The notes below the pieces were generated by a model. The model did no database searches and was not told the DNA's origin. It was given only the letters and a program-made list of their open reading frames with translations. A stretch of DNA of 64,000 nucleotides from Calonectria ilicicola (lineage: Eukaryota; Ascomycota; Sordariomycetes; Hypocreales; Nectriaceae): assembly GCA_020809705.1 (NCBI GenBank), contig CP085834.1, positions 806,001 through 870,000 of the forward strand, given 5' to 3'. The position numbers and the translations under genes are program-made. This document shows, piece after piece, positions 35,569 through 47,060 of this stretch (positions within the stretch are counted from its first letter, which is position 1; every line of letters begins with the position of its first letter).

Positions 35569-36456
35569 ATGATGCCAAGTTTACAGTCTGCCACTTCCTG
35601 GGCCGTGGCTCTCCTGGCCTTGGCTAGCTTCCCTTCAACAGTCACCACGGCACCGATAGATGACAGCAGTCTCTCCAATTCCATCTCCACTCGCAGCTCC
35701 ACATGGCAAGCAGAAATCCAGTTAACTTCTGCCACCTACCAATCCACCTACAACCAGCTTACCGGCAGCGGGTATCACCTTTCATCCATCAGCGGCTACA
35801 CCATCAACGGCCTCCCACGCTATGCAGCCGTCTGGGACCAGAATGACAGCACAAGCTGGCTTGCGAGCACAGGTTTAAATCAGCAGCAGTTCCAAAGCCA
35901 AATTCTTTCCCTCCCATCCAAGGGATACCAGCTTGTCACTCTTGACGCATACACGGTTGCTGGGAGCACCCAGTACGCCGTGATATGGAACAATGCCCCA
36001 AGTAACGGGTGGATCTATCAAACCGGACTATATGAGTATCAATACGAGGCTCATCTGGTCGAATATGCGCAACAGGGGTACAGAGTGGTACATGTCAGTG
36101 GCTACACATTAGGAACTGAAACCGTCTTCGCGGCGATCTGGCAGAAACCCAGCACCAGCGTCCAACAAAGTGAAGTACACGGCGTAACATTTGCTCAGTT
36201 CCAGTATATGCAAGAGGAAAATTGGGACGCCAATCTCTTCTTTGTCAGCACCTATGCGGTCAACAATGTGGAGTACTACAATGCCATCTGGGACAAGGTC
36301 GCTCCCAGCCCCTACAACTTGGTACATGGCCTGTCTGCAAGTGCTTATCAGCAGCAGTACAATACATTCGTTGGTATGGGCTTTCGCCCCAAGATTGTCA
36401 GCGCATGTACGATAAATAACCAAGATTTGTACACGGCTCTGTTTGTTAAGGCTTAG
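35569..36456 (+). CDS. Secreted protein of five tandem 47-50 residue repeats (BTRD1-like)
   Basis: Single exon, 295 residues. Signal peptide at the N-terminus (SATSWAVALLALASFPSTVTT). The mature protein consists of about five units, each with W/Y, a helix with QxxF/YQxx(Y/F), a GY(x)L/V...(S/D)xY turn, and an ending like YAAVWDQ, YAVIWNN, FAAIWQK, YNAIWDK or YTALFVK. These repeats match the bacterial-tandem-repeat type found at the N-terminus of fungal polyglycine hydrolases, which also carry a beta-lactamase-like serine protease domain. That catalytic domain is absent here, so this is a stand-alone repeat protein, possibly a binding or decoy protein outside the cell. ATGs occur at 35569 and 35572. 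Confidence 0.85.
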   Translation: MMPSLQSATSWAVALLALASFPSTVTTAPIDDSSLSNSISTRSSTWQAEIQLTSATYQSTYNQLTGSGYHLSSISGYTINGLPRYAAVWDQNDSTSWLASTGLNQQQFQSQILSLPSKGYQLVTLDAYTVAGSTQYAVIWNNAPSNGWIYQTGLYEYQYEAHLVEYAQQGYRVVHVSGYTLGTETVFAAIWQKPSTSVQQSEVHGVTFAQFQYMQEENWDANLFFVSTYAVNNVEYYNAIWDKVAPSPYNLVHGLSASAYQQQYNTFVGMGFRPKIVSACTINNQDLYTALFVKA

Positions 36457-36919
36457 TGCCATATTAAACCTCGTTTTTCAGCTCGTTAAATTGATTCTTT
36501 ATCATCGAATAATAATATCAGTAATTCAAGTCGTCGTCAACTCCAATAACTTGGAGCAATTTTAGCGTGCAGCTATGAATGCCAAACTTTACAATCGATG
36601 AGCTATTAGCCACTTTATTCCCGGCCATTCTATGGAGGATTATTTACCGCTCGATTAGGGACATTAATAGCTATTGAAATGTCAAATTCGAGATTGCAAT
36701 GTTTACTTCGGTAACATGTGGGGCATCGGCATGGAGCGCGAACGGTACCCCGCACAGGCAGGCTGGCATAGGGACAACCTCAGGGGCTTTCAGGCCATTG
36801 TGAAATTGCGCGCAGCCGAGGCACAGGTCAAGTTCTGAGTTCGCATCTTCTACTTATATCCCCCGTTGGAAAAGCACTGAGTAAAGTGAAATATGTCATC
36901 CTCAATTTTAAAGTAAACC
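36457..36919. other. Intergenic
   Basis: 463 bases between two co-directional genes; no gene or clear element seen. A/T-rich 3' part near 36480-36530 is compatible with a terminator/poly(A) region of the repeat protein gene. Confidence 0.35.
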
Positions 36920-37511
36920 ATGGCTCGCCTCCCGTACCCTTCGTCCAAAGACTCAAAGTATGGCAATCTAAATGTCATGAACCTGCTGTCCCACAGTTCA
37001 GCAACAGTGAACCAGTGGGCCGCGGTCGGCAATGCCCAGTTCAAAGATCTCTTGCTCGCGCCCAAGAATCGCGAACTGGTAATTCTGCTCAGCACAGCAA
37101 AGTTCCAATCATCATATGAATGGACCCACCATGTTCCAGTCTCATCCAAGGCGGGCGTTACTGATGTGCAGCGCGATGAACTTGCCCGAGCTGGAACCCA
37201 AAAGGGATATTTCATTGCCAAAGATGAGGCAGGCGATGGAACCAATTTCACCGCTGACGAAATGACACTTCTGGTTTTCGTTGAAGCTATTATTGAGGGC
37301 CCCACTGTTAGCGACGCGATTTGGGACAGGGCGCGAAAGTTGTTTTCGGATCGCGAGATTGTCGAAATTATCTCTCTCCAGGTCAGCATTGAAGCAAATT
37401 CATTTTTGACCATTTTTCTAATTTCAGTAGGGATTTTACTACATGTTTTCGCGAGTCACCACTGTCTTGAACGTTGACATGGATAGCTGGGCGAAAAAGT
37501 CAAAGTTGTAG
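36920..37511 (+). CDS. Carboxymuconolactone decarboxylase / AhpD-like protein
   Basis: Two exons: 36920-37381 and 37431-37511; 180 residues. The 49-bp intron (GTCAGC ... TTTCTAAT ... CAGTAG) joins EIVEIISLQ to GFYYMFSRV, the typical end of this family; using the earlier AG would create a stop. The core YEWTHHVPVSSKAGVTDVQ and the following helix match alpha-helical CMD-like proteins. The CxxC peroxidatic pair of AhpD is absent, so a peroxidase role is unlikely. Fungal members are often small enzymes near metabolic genes; reaction unknown. Confidence 0.82.
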
Positions 37512-38107
37512 GAGCCTGAAATGAATGACAACCACGAACGCGCTAGCAGTTTGCAAGACAGATTGGTTATGAGGTGCATTTTCATTTATTATAATTGGAC
37601 GGATATAGAACCGATGGCTGTATTGCACTGCTTATTTTCTAACTTTTTGAAGCAAAATAATTAGTAGCCGATTAACCGATGAACATGACGTATTTTATTT
37701 CACCACTTATTCAAATATTAGTCTGGCTAGCTATGCACATTTTCGTGCTACCCCTAGAAACGTCAATCAAAGAATGATTTTGTGATGAATTTTAATATAC
37801 GATCTAGCTGATATCCGTTCTGGTATTGTATTTTCCTCACATTTTACAATCGCTGGTAACGTGATCGTGTGCAGGGTAGCATCGCGACAATCCTGGTTGT
37901 TTGTGCTTTGGTGGACGGACAAGTGCGGGGAAGCGCACACCGCAATCAGATTAGCTCGGCCAATTTGGATGCCGGCAACCTGACTTGCCGAGGCTACGGG
38001 CCATGCAGTGGATCGCGTCTCGAAAACACCAAGAGCTAAAGGTCCGTCTGAATCCTGGGCTGCACGGAGTCAGAGTCAGAGTCAGATAGCTATATGCCAA
38101 ATTTATC
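37512..38107. other. Intergenic
   Basis: 596 bases; no gene. The hexamer GAGTCA is repeated three times in tandem at about 38069-38086, shortly before the thioesterase start; it resembles an AP-1-type half site (TGACTC) but its role is unknown. Confidence 0.4.
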
Positions 38108-39244
38108 ATGACAAACGAGAAGAAAGAGGCTGCTGGGCCTGTCCAAACGACGGCGTCTTGCTTTAGCGACAGATTGTCCTTTCGCCCCCTGAAGGGCGAG
38201 GGTCAGGACGTCTACGCAAATGTGCACCCACTCTGGCAGCCGATATGGGGCCGTGGCATCTTTGGCGGCGCCATCATTGCCCAGTCTCTCGTCATTGCTC
38301 AAGAGACTCTTCCAGCTGGTTTTGCGGTTCACAGCATACACTGCCATTTCTTGCGTCCATCCCTCACAAGCCTTCCCATTCGGTACGAAGTTGAACGCCT
38401 CAGCAATGGCCGTCAGATTGCCGCGCGGCGCGTGAATGCGCTGCAGTCGGGAAAATGCACATTCACTGCAACCATCAGTTTCAGCCTCCAGACCGCATCG
38501 GCCAACAAGAAGATGCTGCAGCACCAAGTTTCCATGCCCCCTGAGGCTCGCGATTTTGGACCCCCTACTAAACCCGGCGAACCGTTGGATGAGGCTATAC
38601 TGGCCAAGACGACTCAAAAAGCCACTGGCAGTCTATTTGAGTGTGTGAGGTTCCCCCAAGTACAGCAAGCCGACCGCCCAGAACACCGACGCCTATTGCA
38701 CTGGGTGCGAATGTGCGGGCCAATTGGCAGCCCTCCACAGGGCTCCACAGCGCGCTCAAAAAACAGCAATGGAGAACCAAATTCGCTGATGCATCTCACC
38801 TCCCTCGCGTATTTGAGCGATACCTATTTCATAGGCACAATCGCTCGTGTTCACGGTGCCAATCGGTTCAATAACAAGCATGCAATTAATCGACTGATCG
38901 CGTCCACAAACGAGGAAGACGGGTCAAGAAGCGTGCTCACGCGTAGCTTTGGAGAATTGGCCGCGGAAGAGGCAAAAGAGATATTGCAGATGAAATCAGG
39001 TGAAGAAGCGGATGAAATTAACATGGAGATGATGGTCAGTATGGATCACACCATCTACTTTCACAATCAGCCCCAGGTGAAAGCAGACGAGTGGATGCTC
39101 TTGGAGATGCAGACTCCGTGGTCTGGAGATGAGCGGGGTCTTGTTACGCAGAGGATCTGGACTAGCGACGGCGTTTTGGTGGCTTCAAGTTTTCAAGAGG
39201 GTCTTTTGCGAGCGCTGCAAGACAATTCAGAGAGCAAGTTGTAG
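38108..39244 (+). CDS. Peroxisomal acyl-CoA thioesterase (TesB/type II)
   Basis: Single exon, 378 residues, a usual length for fungal double-hotdog acyl-CoA thioesterases. First hotdog: WGRGIFGGAIIAQSLV and FAVHSIHCHFLRP. Second hotdog: SMDHTIYFHN, then WMLLEMQTPWSGDERG and VTQRIWTSDGVLVASSFQEG. The catalytic Asp of SMDH and the Gln/Thr of the last motif are present. The protein ends in Ser-Lys-Leu, a canonical type 1 peroxisomal signal. Reaction: acyl-CoA + H2O to fatty acid + CoA, in beta-oxidation or side-chain release. A relatively long linker (about 150-215) between hotdogs is polar. Confidence 0.92.
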   Translation: MTNEKKEAAGPVQTTASCFSDRLSFRPLKGEGQDVYANVHPLWQPIWGRGIFGGAIIAQSLVIAQETLPAGFAVHSIHCHFLRPSLTSLPIRYEVERLSNGRQIAARRVNALQSGKCTFTATISFSLQTASANKKMLQHQVSMPPEARDFGPPTKPGEPLDEAILAKTTQKATGSLFECVRFPQVQQADRPEHRRLLHWVRMCGPIGSPPQGSTARSKNSNGEPNSLMHLTSLAYLSDTYFIGTIARVHGANRFNNKHAINRLIASTNEEDGSRSVLTRSFGELAAEEAKEILQMKSGEEADEINMEMMVSMDHTIYFHNQPQVKADEWMLLEMQTPWSGDERGLVTQRIWTSDGVLVASSFQEGLLRALQDNSESKL

Positions 39245-41099
39245 ACTAGACACGATTATTTACTATTGACTTTTTCCCCTTCTAACTCGGAGTTTGGCGC
39301 TGTGGTGATTGTAAGTTGTGGATTAAAAGAAAAACGTGCCATTTTCTCACTACCTGCAGACAAAAAGGCAACTGAAGGCCTGGTGGTAGGTATGCGTCGT
39401 GAAAGTCTGAGAAAGATCCCTTGGACCGCTTGCAGTTCATCGGACAATTTTTTGCGTCGAAAAGAAAAGCCTGCCAATGTGGGGACTTGACCATGTAAGA
39501 AAGTCAATGAACAAATAAATTGAGAAAACCTCCGGTTGATCGTTCGAGGTGAAATATATATTCGCCGATGGCCCTTACACATCACATGGGAACACCCTGT
39601 CTCAGAAACTCGCCATTTCTCTTTTTATTTATTTACTTGATAGCTTATAAAGCCAAGTAAGTCACGCCGCAAATGACCAAGAAACGAATACACAAGTTCA
39701 TCTTTTTCATGTATAGGTATGGACAACCCAGGTAAGACCTAGCACCAGAAGGGTGAACAATCTTAGTTCCCCAACAGCAAGGGCGACTTCCCCCCCCCCA
39801 GCTGTGGATTGCGTCTCCTGAAACATAATGGTACTTTTGTAAATAATTGAAGAATTATTCGGTGATTTGTTCCCTGAGTCCAATCATCAAACCGTATGCT
39901 AGGCGTGGTGGGGTTAGAAAATTTCTCCTTGGTCGCTTCAAGGATGGCCAAATCGGAGAATATTTTCCTCATTATCAATATTTACACGAATTCTAGAAAG
40001 TAGTGGATTGAGCATGGTATCGAATCTGTGATGGATCAGATATGACATGATTGCGTAGGTAAGTTTAAGACGATCCTGTATCTGCTTAATAGTCTAGTGT
40101 ATTCAAGGTAAGGATTTGGGGATTGGTATAGAGGCATAGGTGGTTATTATCGGATACAAAGGGTGTCAAGGAGCCTCACCATATGCTACCCAACTCTCGA
40201 AATCCACCGAATTTGCTAATGTTGGCTTGATAAGCCGTCGAAATCTGACCAATGAGATTAGATTGATTACAGTTGGGATTCCACATGAAAGTAAGCACAC
40301 AGGTCTTTGAAACACGGCAACGGATTGACAGGGTACTACGTGTACGACGCTGCAAAATATGAAAATCCACCAGTTTTGTCGGATGTTTTGATAATTGGAA
40401 AATTGACCCGTAGGACCTTGTTATTGCTACTTGAAGTTTTGGAGAGGAAATACGGATTTTTAATGACAGGCTGATGGTACATTTCTGGTGCTCATTAGGC
40501 ACCTTTGCAAGCTCACAAGGCAGTCCGATATTTACTGAGCAGAGTCTCATCCCTGACTGTTTAATACTTGTTGTCCAGTGCACCGCCTGTATGCTAGCTA
40601 ATCTTTACATGGCCCACTGAGCTTATGCAGGGCGGTAGGTACGGTATGCTAAGCTAGAACCTGTCAGTGCCGTTCTTGCCGACCTTGAATGGAACGTGCA
40701 CTAGCTAGTCAAGGTATTTGGGGCAACTGATACGAAATTCGGCATGTCATGGCCCAACTTACAATTATCTACACAACCAAAAGGGATCTTCCTGGATCAT
40801 ATCAGGTGAAGCTTGACAAGCCAGTACAAGAAGCTAAGAGGGATGGAGCACCATGGGTCAGAAACGTGTCAGCACGTGGAAATCGGGCCAAGCTTCCAAA
40901 TCTGCAATGGCGTGTGGATATTAAACACAACATCCCCGTATCCTGCAACAGGTAATTGGGCACTTTACGGGCCCATAACGACTAGCAAAAGTACACTGCC
41001 TGAATTGGATATAAAAAAGGACAATTTTGCTACCATGGCTATGAGGTGATCTGGTGTCCGTCCCGTTGGAACTCATCTGGTTCATAGGTAGCCGCAAAA
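39245..41099. other. Long intergenic stretch (1.85 kb)
   Basis: No gene supported on either strand; the 135-codon frame at 40176-40583 (-) lacks domain features. A run of about eleven C lies near 39791-39801. The last few hundred bases presumably contain the P450 promoter. Confidence 0.45.
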
Positions 41100-42777
41100 A
41101 TGACATCCAACCTGTGGCCTTGGACTTTCGTCGCCTTGGTCGGCTACATACTCTACGACCATTTTATTCGACGCCCTAGCCGTCGTCTTCCCCCAGGCCC
41201 AACGCCACTTCCCATCGTCGGAAATGTCCTTGACCTACCACCGGCAGGTGTGCCAGAATACCGGCACTGGCTACAGCATAAGGATAAATACGGAGGCATC
41301 AGCTCAGTTACTGTTTTGGGTCGAACGCTCATTATCATGCATGACAAGAAGGCTGCGTATGAAATAATGGAGAAGAAATCAGTCAAGACAGCCGGGCGGC
41401 CCGAAATGATTTTTGTTGGTCAAATGTGTGGATACGAACAAACAACTCTGCTCAAGGGACACAACGCTGCGTTTCGTCGTGACCGCAAGATGATGCATCG
41501 GGAAATTGGCACGAAGGCGGCATCTGTAAAGTTCCAACACCACCAGGACAAAGAAATCAACAGACAACTTGTACGAGTACTCAAAGATCCAAGCAAGTGG
41601 ATCGAGCAGTTCAGCATGTCAGTGCTTTTCTTCTTTGATTCAAATTGAATATCCAAAATACTGAAAGCTAACATGGTGATTTTGTAGCACTACCGGCGCT
41701 ACCATTTTAAAAATCGCATACGGTTACAACGTTGAGCGCGGCAAAGTTGATCTTTTAGTCCATGCAGTCGACACGGCAATGGAACAATTCTCAAAAGCTA
41801 GCGTTCCCATGGCTTGGAGTGTTGATGCTTTGCCTTTTCTTCGATACCTGCCAGACTACTTCCCTGGTACTGGATTTAAAAACACAGCCCGGGAGTGGAA
41901 GAGCAGTCTCTACCAGACCGTTTATACACCCTACAGATTTGTCCGTCAGCAAATGGCAAAGGGCAGCAATGTGGACTGCTATGTTTCAAGACTTGTTGAG
42001 CAATGCGCATCTAAAGAAGGAGGCTCTAGCGAACTTAGCCCCGAGGAAGAGCAGTCTATCGTGTGGACGGCAAGCACTATGTACGCCGCCGCCACAGACA
42101 CTACAGCAGTCGCTTTGAACGGTTTCAATCTGGCTATGGTGATGTTCCCTGAAGTGCAACGAAAAGCCCAGGAGGAAATGGACCGTGTCGTTGGCTCCGA
42201 TCGCCTCCCCACTTTCGAAGACCGAGAAAAGTTGCCGTTTGTCGATGCTATGGTGAAAGAGGTCTTGAGATGGTGGCCCGTTGGAGGCGTAGGGTTTCCG
42301 CATGTGGCTGAAGAAGACATTGAATACAACGGCTATGTCATTCCCAAGGGAGCTTACCTGCTCCCGGCAATTTGGTGGTTCATGCATGATCCCGAGGTTT
42401 ATCCAAACCCGGATATCTTTGAGCCTGAACGCTTCATCAGCCCACGCAGTGCACCTGACCCAGCCGTAGAAATCTTTGGCTATGGGCGAAGAGTATGTCC
42501 TGGGCGCTTCATCGCAGACCAGGGGCTTTTCCTCAACATTGCGCGGTCGCTGGCAGTCTTCAACATCACAAAGGCAACTGACAAGGACGGAAAAGAGATT
42601 CCAATCAATGTTGATTCTAAACCAGGCGTCATCAACTATCCGACTGATTACAAATATGAAATCAAGCCAAGGAGTCAGAAGCACATTGATCTGATCAAGA
42701 AAATTGAAGCAGAGGACCCGGTGGTGCCAGGTGATTCTGAGTATCTCGAACTGTCGGACTCACCATCATGGAGGTAA
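41100..42777 (+). CDS. Cytochrome P450 monooxygenase
   Basis: Two exons: 41100-41617 and 41688-42777; 535 residues. The intron (70 bp, GTCAGT donor, AGCTAAC branch, TGTAG acceptor) keeps phase 2. N-terminal membrane anchor (LWPWTFVALVGYILYDHFI) and proline-rich hinge (RRLPPGPTPLPIVGN). I-helix AAATDTTA, ExxR at 364-367 (EVLR), PERF motif, and haem loop FGYGRRVCPG with Cys443. Endoplasmic-reticulum enzyme needing a P450 reductase; overall resembles fungal CYP64-type oxidases of specialised metabolism, but the substrate is unknown. The last 25 residues are acidic. Confidence 0.95.
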
Positions 42778-42985
42778 ACCTTACAGGGGTGTTAAATCCC
42801 TGGTCAGATGACAAGGTGGAAACATACCATATCTAGATGAAGAGACTATAGGAAAATATGTCATATCTGTTCAATCAATACAGCTGCTCGAAGTAATCTG
42901 ATGAAATCTAACCATGAAAATCTTGTTTGGGCAATACTACATCTGGAAAGCAACCGTAATCGGCCAGTGTCCGAATATTTAGAGG

Positions 42986-44954
42986 CTAGCGTATTATGAC
43001 ACTTTCAGATTGATCCCACTTGATATGCTCTCCCAACAATGACCCAACCCCAACTCTTTCATAAAATCTTCCAGTCTCCTTTGAAGTGGCTACTTTGATG
43101 ATAAGCACCCAATAGATCCTCGATCGCTCTGAATTGGCCCGCTTCTTCTTCCCAACCACAACACAGCGAACGCTTTGCTGGTCATGCTTGGAGAAGTCAT
43201 CAAAGTCGACTCTTGTCGCAAATTCGATATCTTCAATGACAAGTTCTCTCGCATCAGCTACTAGTTCCAAAGGCTTGTCTCTGTGCTCAGAGTCCCAGTG
43301 TCGTTTGTTCTGGGCAGTTGTCTTGTACTCAAAAGGATTCTTCAGATCACCAGTCCAATCAGCGTCGTCCCATGAGATGTCCAAGTAATCTATACCACCT
43401 TGGTAGGCCATCCAAGACCAGGATGGCACTTGACGAGTTGCAGGAAACTCGATTCTTTTTAGAGGGCTATCATTGCCGCATTTCCATAATAGCCCCCTGC
43501 CAAAAAAGCGCTCAAAGATTCCGTAGCCACCCCTGGTACCATAGGTACGACCAAGTCGTTTTTCCAGGCCTGTGATAGCTACCGGCCTGTCTTCAGGCTT
43601 GGTGAATGACAATCTTGAATATGTTTTGAATAAATGTTGAAAAAGAAGGATTTTGCCTCCTTTGTAGTACTCCTCAGACATATTTGGAAAATTAGAGTCC
43701 CCAAGAAATGCTGCTTTGGAACTAGGATGCGTTAGTATCAACTGAAACTTCGTGATGACATTACAGTGAACTTACTTCTTAAGCTTGGCTAAAGTCTCAC
43801 ATCTTACACCATCACCACACTCCCAATAGACTTGGTTTGATGTAAAATAGATGGATCGTCGAGAGAGAGCTCTTTCTTGTAAGACCCAACCGCGACTACT
43901 AAGTATGGACTGTTCAACATCCACTTGGAAGTTGTCAATACCCTTACACAAGTAGATAGATCCGCTTGTAGATGTATCTAAATTGATGTAGGGCCTTTTT
44001 TGGCGAGTCTCCAAGAATCCTGCATGGGATGAAGGTGCGGAGCTTGCAGCAATAGTAAAATAGGCCGAGCTAAAAACATCCTCCATGCGAACGGACTCAG
44101 CATCCCAGTCATCTGCGTCATTTTGAATGATGCAAAGTGAATCAATCCAAAGATACCGAACATTGAGTGCACGAGTAATCTTCACAGCATCCCGGAACGT
44201 TTTTGGAAGATCATCTTCGTCGATCCGTTCCTGATATTGCTGAATGTTCTCCTTACGCGTACAAAAGTTTTTGCTAGCGTGCAAGGTGCCCCATGAATGA
44301 CTGAGGGCAACATATCTTTCACCCTTTATTCTATCTTTATTGATGAGGCGGAGGATTGGGTTGGCCGATTCCCCAACATCAATGACCCTCGTGGGGAGCG
44401 GGGATGTGCCTTGAAGTACATCTTTGGGTAAACATTTGTGATTTTCATCACAATCTCGGATCCATTCTTGTAAAATGGAGATCTGTCGTTCATCACCAGC
44501 AGCTGGTAGAACTGGGAACCCAAGCTGGGCCCGGTCCGAAGGCTGGGGTTTCATAGCTAGCCTAAGGTCAGACGATTCGAGTTTCACCTTGTGATACGAA
44601 GTCAAACATACTATCATAGTATATGGATAGAACAGTGGTGCCTAATTTGCCACTAATAAATCGAGACTCAACCCGATTGAATATAATTGGGCTTTGTTTT
44701 GCCAGTTCGCTGCCCCGAATCGATTCGTAGAATAAATTGCATAAATCACAATTTTCCGAATCGGACACCAAATCGGATGCGGTATACTCAAGTTTGAACC
44801 CAGGCTCCCAGATATTCATGCTCTGACACCGATTGCAGAGGCGAGCCATTGGGAGGTTATCTTGTTGAGGAATCTGACCAACCTTTTCATGAACGTGAGC
44901 CGAGAATTTATTGTCAAGTACGGTCTCCCAGTCATCGTTCAATCGGCGATCTTG
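42986..44954 (-). CDS. HET-domain (heterokaryon incompatibility) protein, 5' end unresolved
   Basis: Exons: 44608-44954, 43776-44561, 42986-43721; introns of 46 and 54 bp close in phase. The HET domain is plain: RYVALSHSWGTLHAS, then LPKTFRDAVKITRALNVRYLW, then DSLCIIQNDADDWDAES and WVLQERALSRRSIYFT. The N-terminal part has LCNRCQSMN and CDLCNLF (two CxxC pairs), common in this family. The first Met was not found: the sequence upstream of 44954 has a good acceptor (TTACTTACAG), and a GTATGT donor at about 45010 fits phase 0, but no ATG connects without a very small exon. HET domains trigger cell death on non-self fusion when activated. The gene is downstream of, and co-directional with, the kinase at 45224-47060. 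Confidence 0.85.
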
Positions 44955-45223
44955 CTGTAAGTAAAGTATTAGCAACGAATTTGAGCATTGGAACAAAGAT
45001 CATAACATACTGTCTGCAAACTTGTCAATAGAGCGCATATGTATAAGAGTCAGGTACTCACCATCTATATGTTTGTATTAATTATTTCGTTCGACCATAA
45101 TTAGCATTTATTTGGGCAATTTTACATTCTACTTGAGCTTTAGCAACTTGAAAACTGTGAATTCCCGTCGTAAGATTAATGCACTTACATACTATCGAGG
45201 GTCAGAACTGAAAAGAAAATAGA

Positions 45224-47060
45224 TCAATGTGCAATTAGTGAACCTACCTCATCTGGTGAAATAATAACCTCTGGGTTATCCTTTCCTTCAATTCCAGAGA
45301 ATGTCCTAGCAGGCGGGAGGAATTCAGTCCGAGGTTGATTCGGCACAACAGGAACAACTAATTGGTTGGATGTGTGACCCTTTCGCTTGGGCCGAGTCCA
45401 TGTGAGTTCGATATAGGAGGGGTCTTCTTTTGCTCTCTTGTAGATTTTGGAAATCTCGTCGTATAGCTCTACCGCGTTGGCCCGTGTTTCGGTCCTCAAG
45501 AATTCATTACTGACATCGCTCAGCGTATAGTCACCCGCTAGTTTTACCTTGAGAAGACGGGTTCTGATCAGTTCTAGTATATCCTTGAGCGCATTTTCGG
45601 AATTGGTACTTCCGGTATCGAGTCGTTTTGAAAGGCTATCAATGCGCTCCTGTACTAGCGGGTGAATCTTGTACTGATATTTGCGTCCCTCCCAAAAGTG
45701 TTCAAAGTTCCCTCGTCGAGTGAACTCTCCTACAGCCTCTTGTCCATCAAGGAGCCAAATTAGATACTCGAGATAGATGCAGCCCATTGACCAAACATCA
45801 TAATCCCTTGATCGAGGTTTGGACTCGTCATCTTCCTCGCATTCAGGTGGCTCATATCGAGAGGTGCCTGTCTTTGTGTTCGTCAGGATTCTCCGACTTC
45901 TTGTAGCCTCAACATGGAATTTTGTGAGCCCCATGTCAGTGATCTGCAGGACCCCTCGACTATTCCCATTTGGAAATAATAGGATATTTTCTGGTTTCAA
46001 GTCTCCATGGCGACCATTTTTATTGTAGAGCTCGGCCAAGCCGCCAGCAAGGCCACCTAGTTGCTCAAGCGACCAAAGTAGTAGCTCATCATTTTGGTCT
46101 GTCATACCAGGATATTTGTCCTTAGCCCAAAACTGTGTCAAGTTGCCCCCTTCAGCCCACGGGAACAGAAAGCAAAAAGAGTCACCATGCTGATAGGTGG
46201 CTATTGGTTTTATCAGATGAGGGTGATCCAGTTTACTGATGATATCCAACGGTTTTGCCTCCCGGAGAAACCTCTGCGCGCCGTCTCGTTGAAGCTTTTT
46301 GACCGCAATAGTGAGCGGTTTATGACCTCTAACCTGATCAAATTCCTAGTCAGTTTGTACAGAAACAACTGCTGTAAATGTGGCTTACTGAGACAAGTTG
46401 ATGTGCACGATGGATTCTAGCCTTATTAACCTGGCCAAAAAATCCAGTTTTAAATTCCAAGTCATAAGTGATGAATGGTAAGGGTCTCTTTTCGTGCATA
46501 TTGTGATGCAAGGGATTACTAGTGAACACGGGAGCTAAGAACTGCCATTGCTCCTGCTCAAACAGTTTCAGGTCGTTGTTCCTCCATCCAGAAAAGGCTT
46601 TAAAACAAGATGGTGTTTCTGGTTTCATTTCATTGGTTATCTCGTCCAGACTTCCAATATTGAATTGAATTAGACGTCTGCCCCGTTCATCTTTCTTGTT
46701 CTGTAATTTAATCGGCAGACAACCATCATGAAACTTGTATTTCAGAAACGAGGGAATCTTAGCGGTCATTTCAATAGATGAGAGGATTAGAAAAAGGCGT
46801 TTCGCGTCATCAACAAGAAAATCTAGCAGCTGCTCATCAATGTCGACACCATATTCGTCAAGTTCCGCCCTAATTACGTCCACGGTAGGCAATAATCGAA
46901 CGCCATTATCTGGGAAAAAATTAAATTTATCCGAAGTGCCATTTTGTCGTCCATTGAGAATTTTCTCTTGGAGTGAGTAGTCTTTGGTACTCAAATCAGA
47001 ATAAAAGTCATCAATTTCAGTACTCTGGAGTGAGTTCTCTGTTGTCGTCATGTCCGACAT
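45224..47060 (-). CDS. Non-RD protein kinase with N-terminal regulatory region
   Basis: Two exons: 46389-47060 and 45224-46345 (43-bp intron ending ACTGACTAG); 597 residues. ATG 47060 gives MSDMTTTEN; longer in-frame upstream sequence has weak character. The N-terminal 200 residues include a helical stretch DFLVDDAKRLFLILSSIEM and FLAPVFTSN. The kinase follows: glycine loop KTGFFGQVNKA (204-214), Lys240, catalytic loop HGDLKPEN with Asp339, DMG instead of DFG at about 361, YEPPECE, and DVWSMGCIYLE. Arg of HRD is replaced by Gly. The end may instead splice at GTAGGT (near 45247) to give a shorter C-terminus. It lies directly upstream of the HET gene on the same strand and is paralogous to the kinase at 49963-53003. 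Confidence 0.87.

Noticed and set aside
38069..38086. Tandem GAGTCA repeat as a satellite
   Set aside because: Only three copies; too short to call a repeat element, mentioned only as a possible regulatory motif.
40176..40583. 135-codon minus-strand ORF upstream of the P450
   Set aside because: No family resemblance; surrounded by non-coding-like sequence.
41986..42684. 232-codon minus-strand ORF inside the P450
   Set aside because: The plus strand clearly encodes P450 motifs; the antisense frame has no features.
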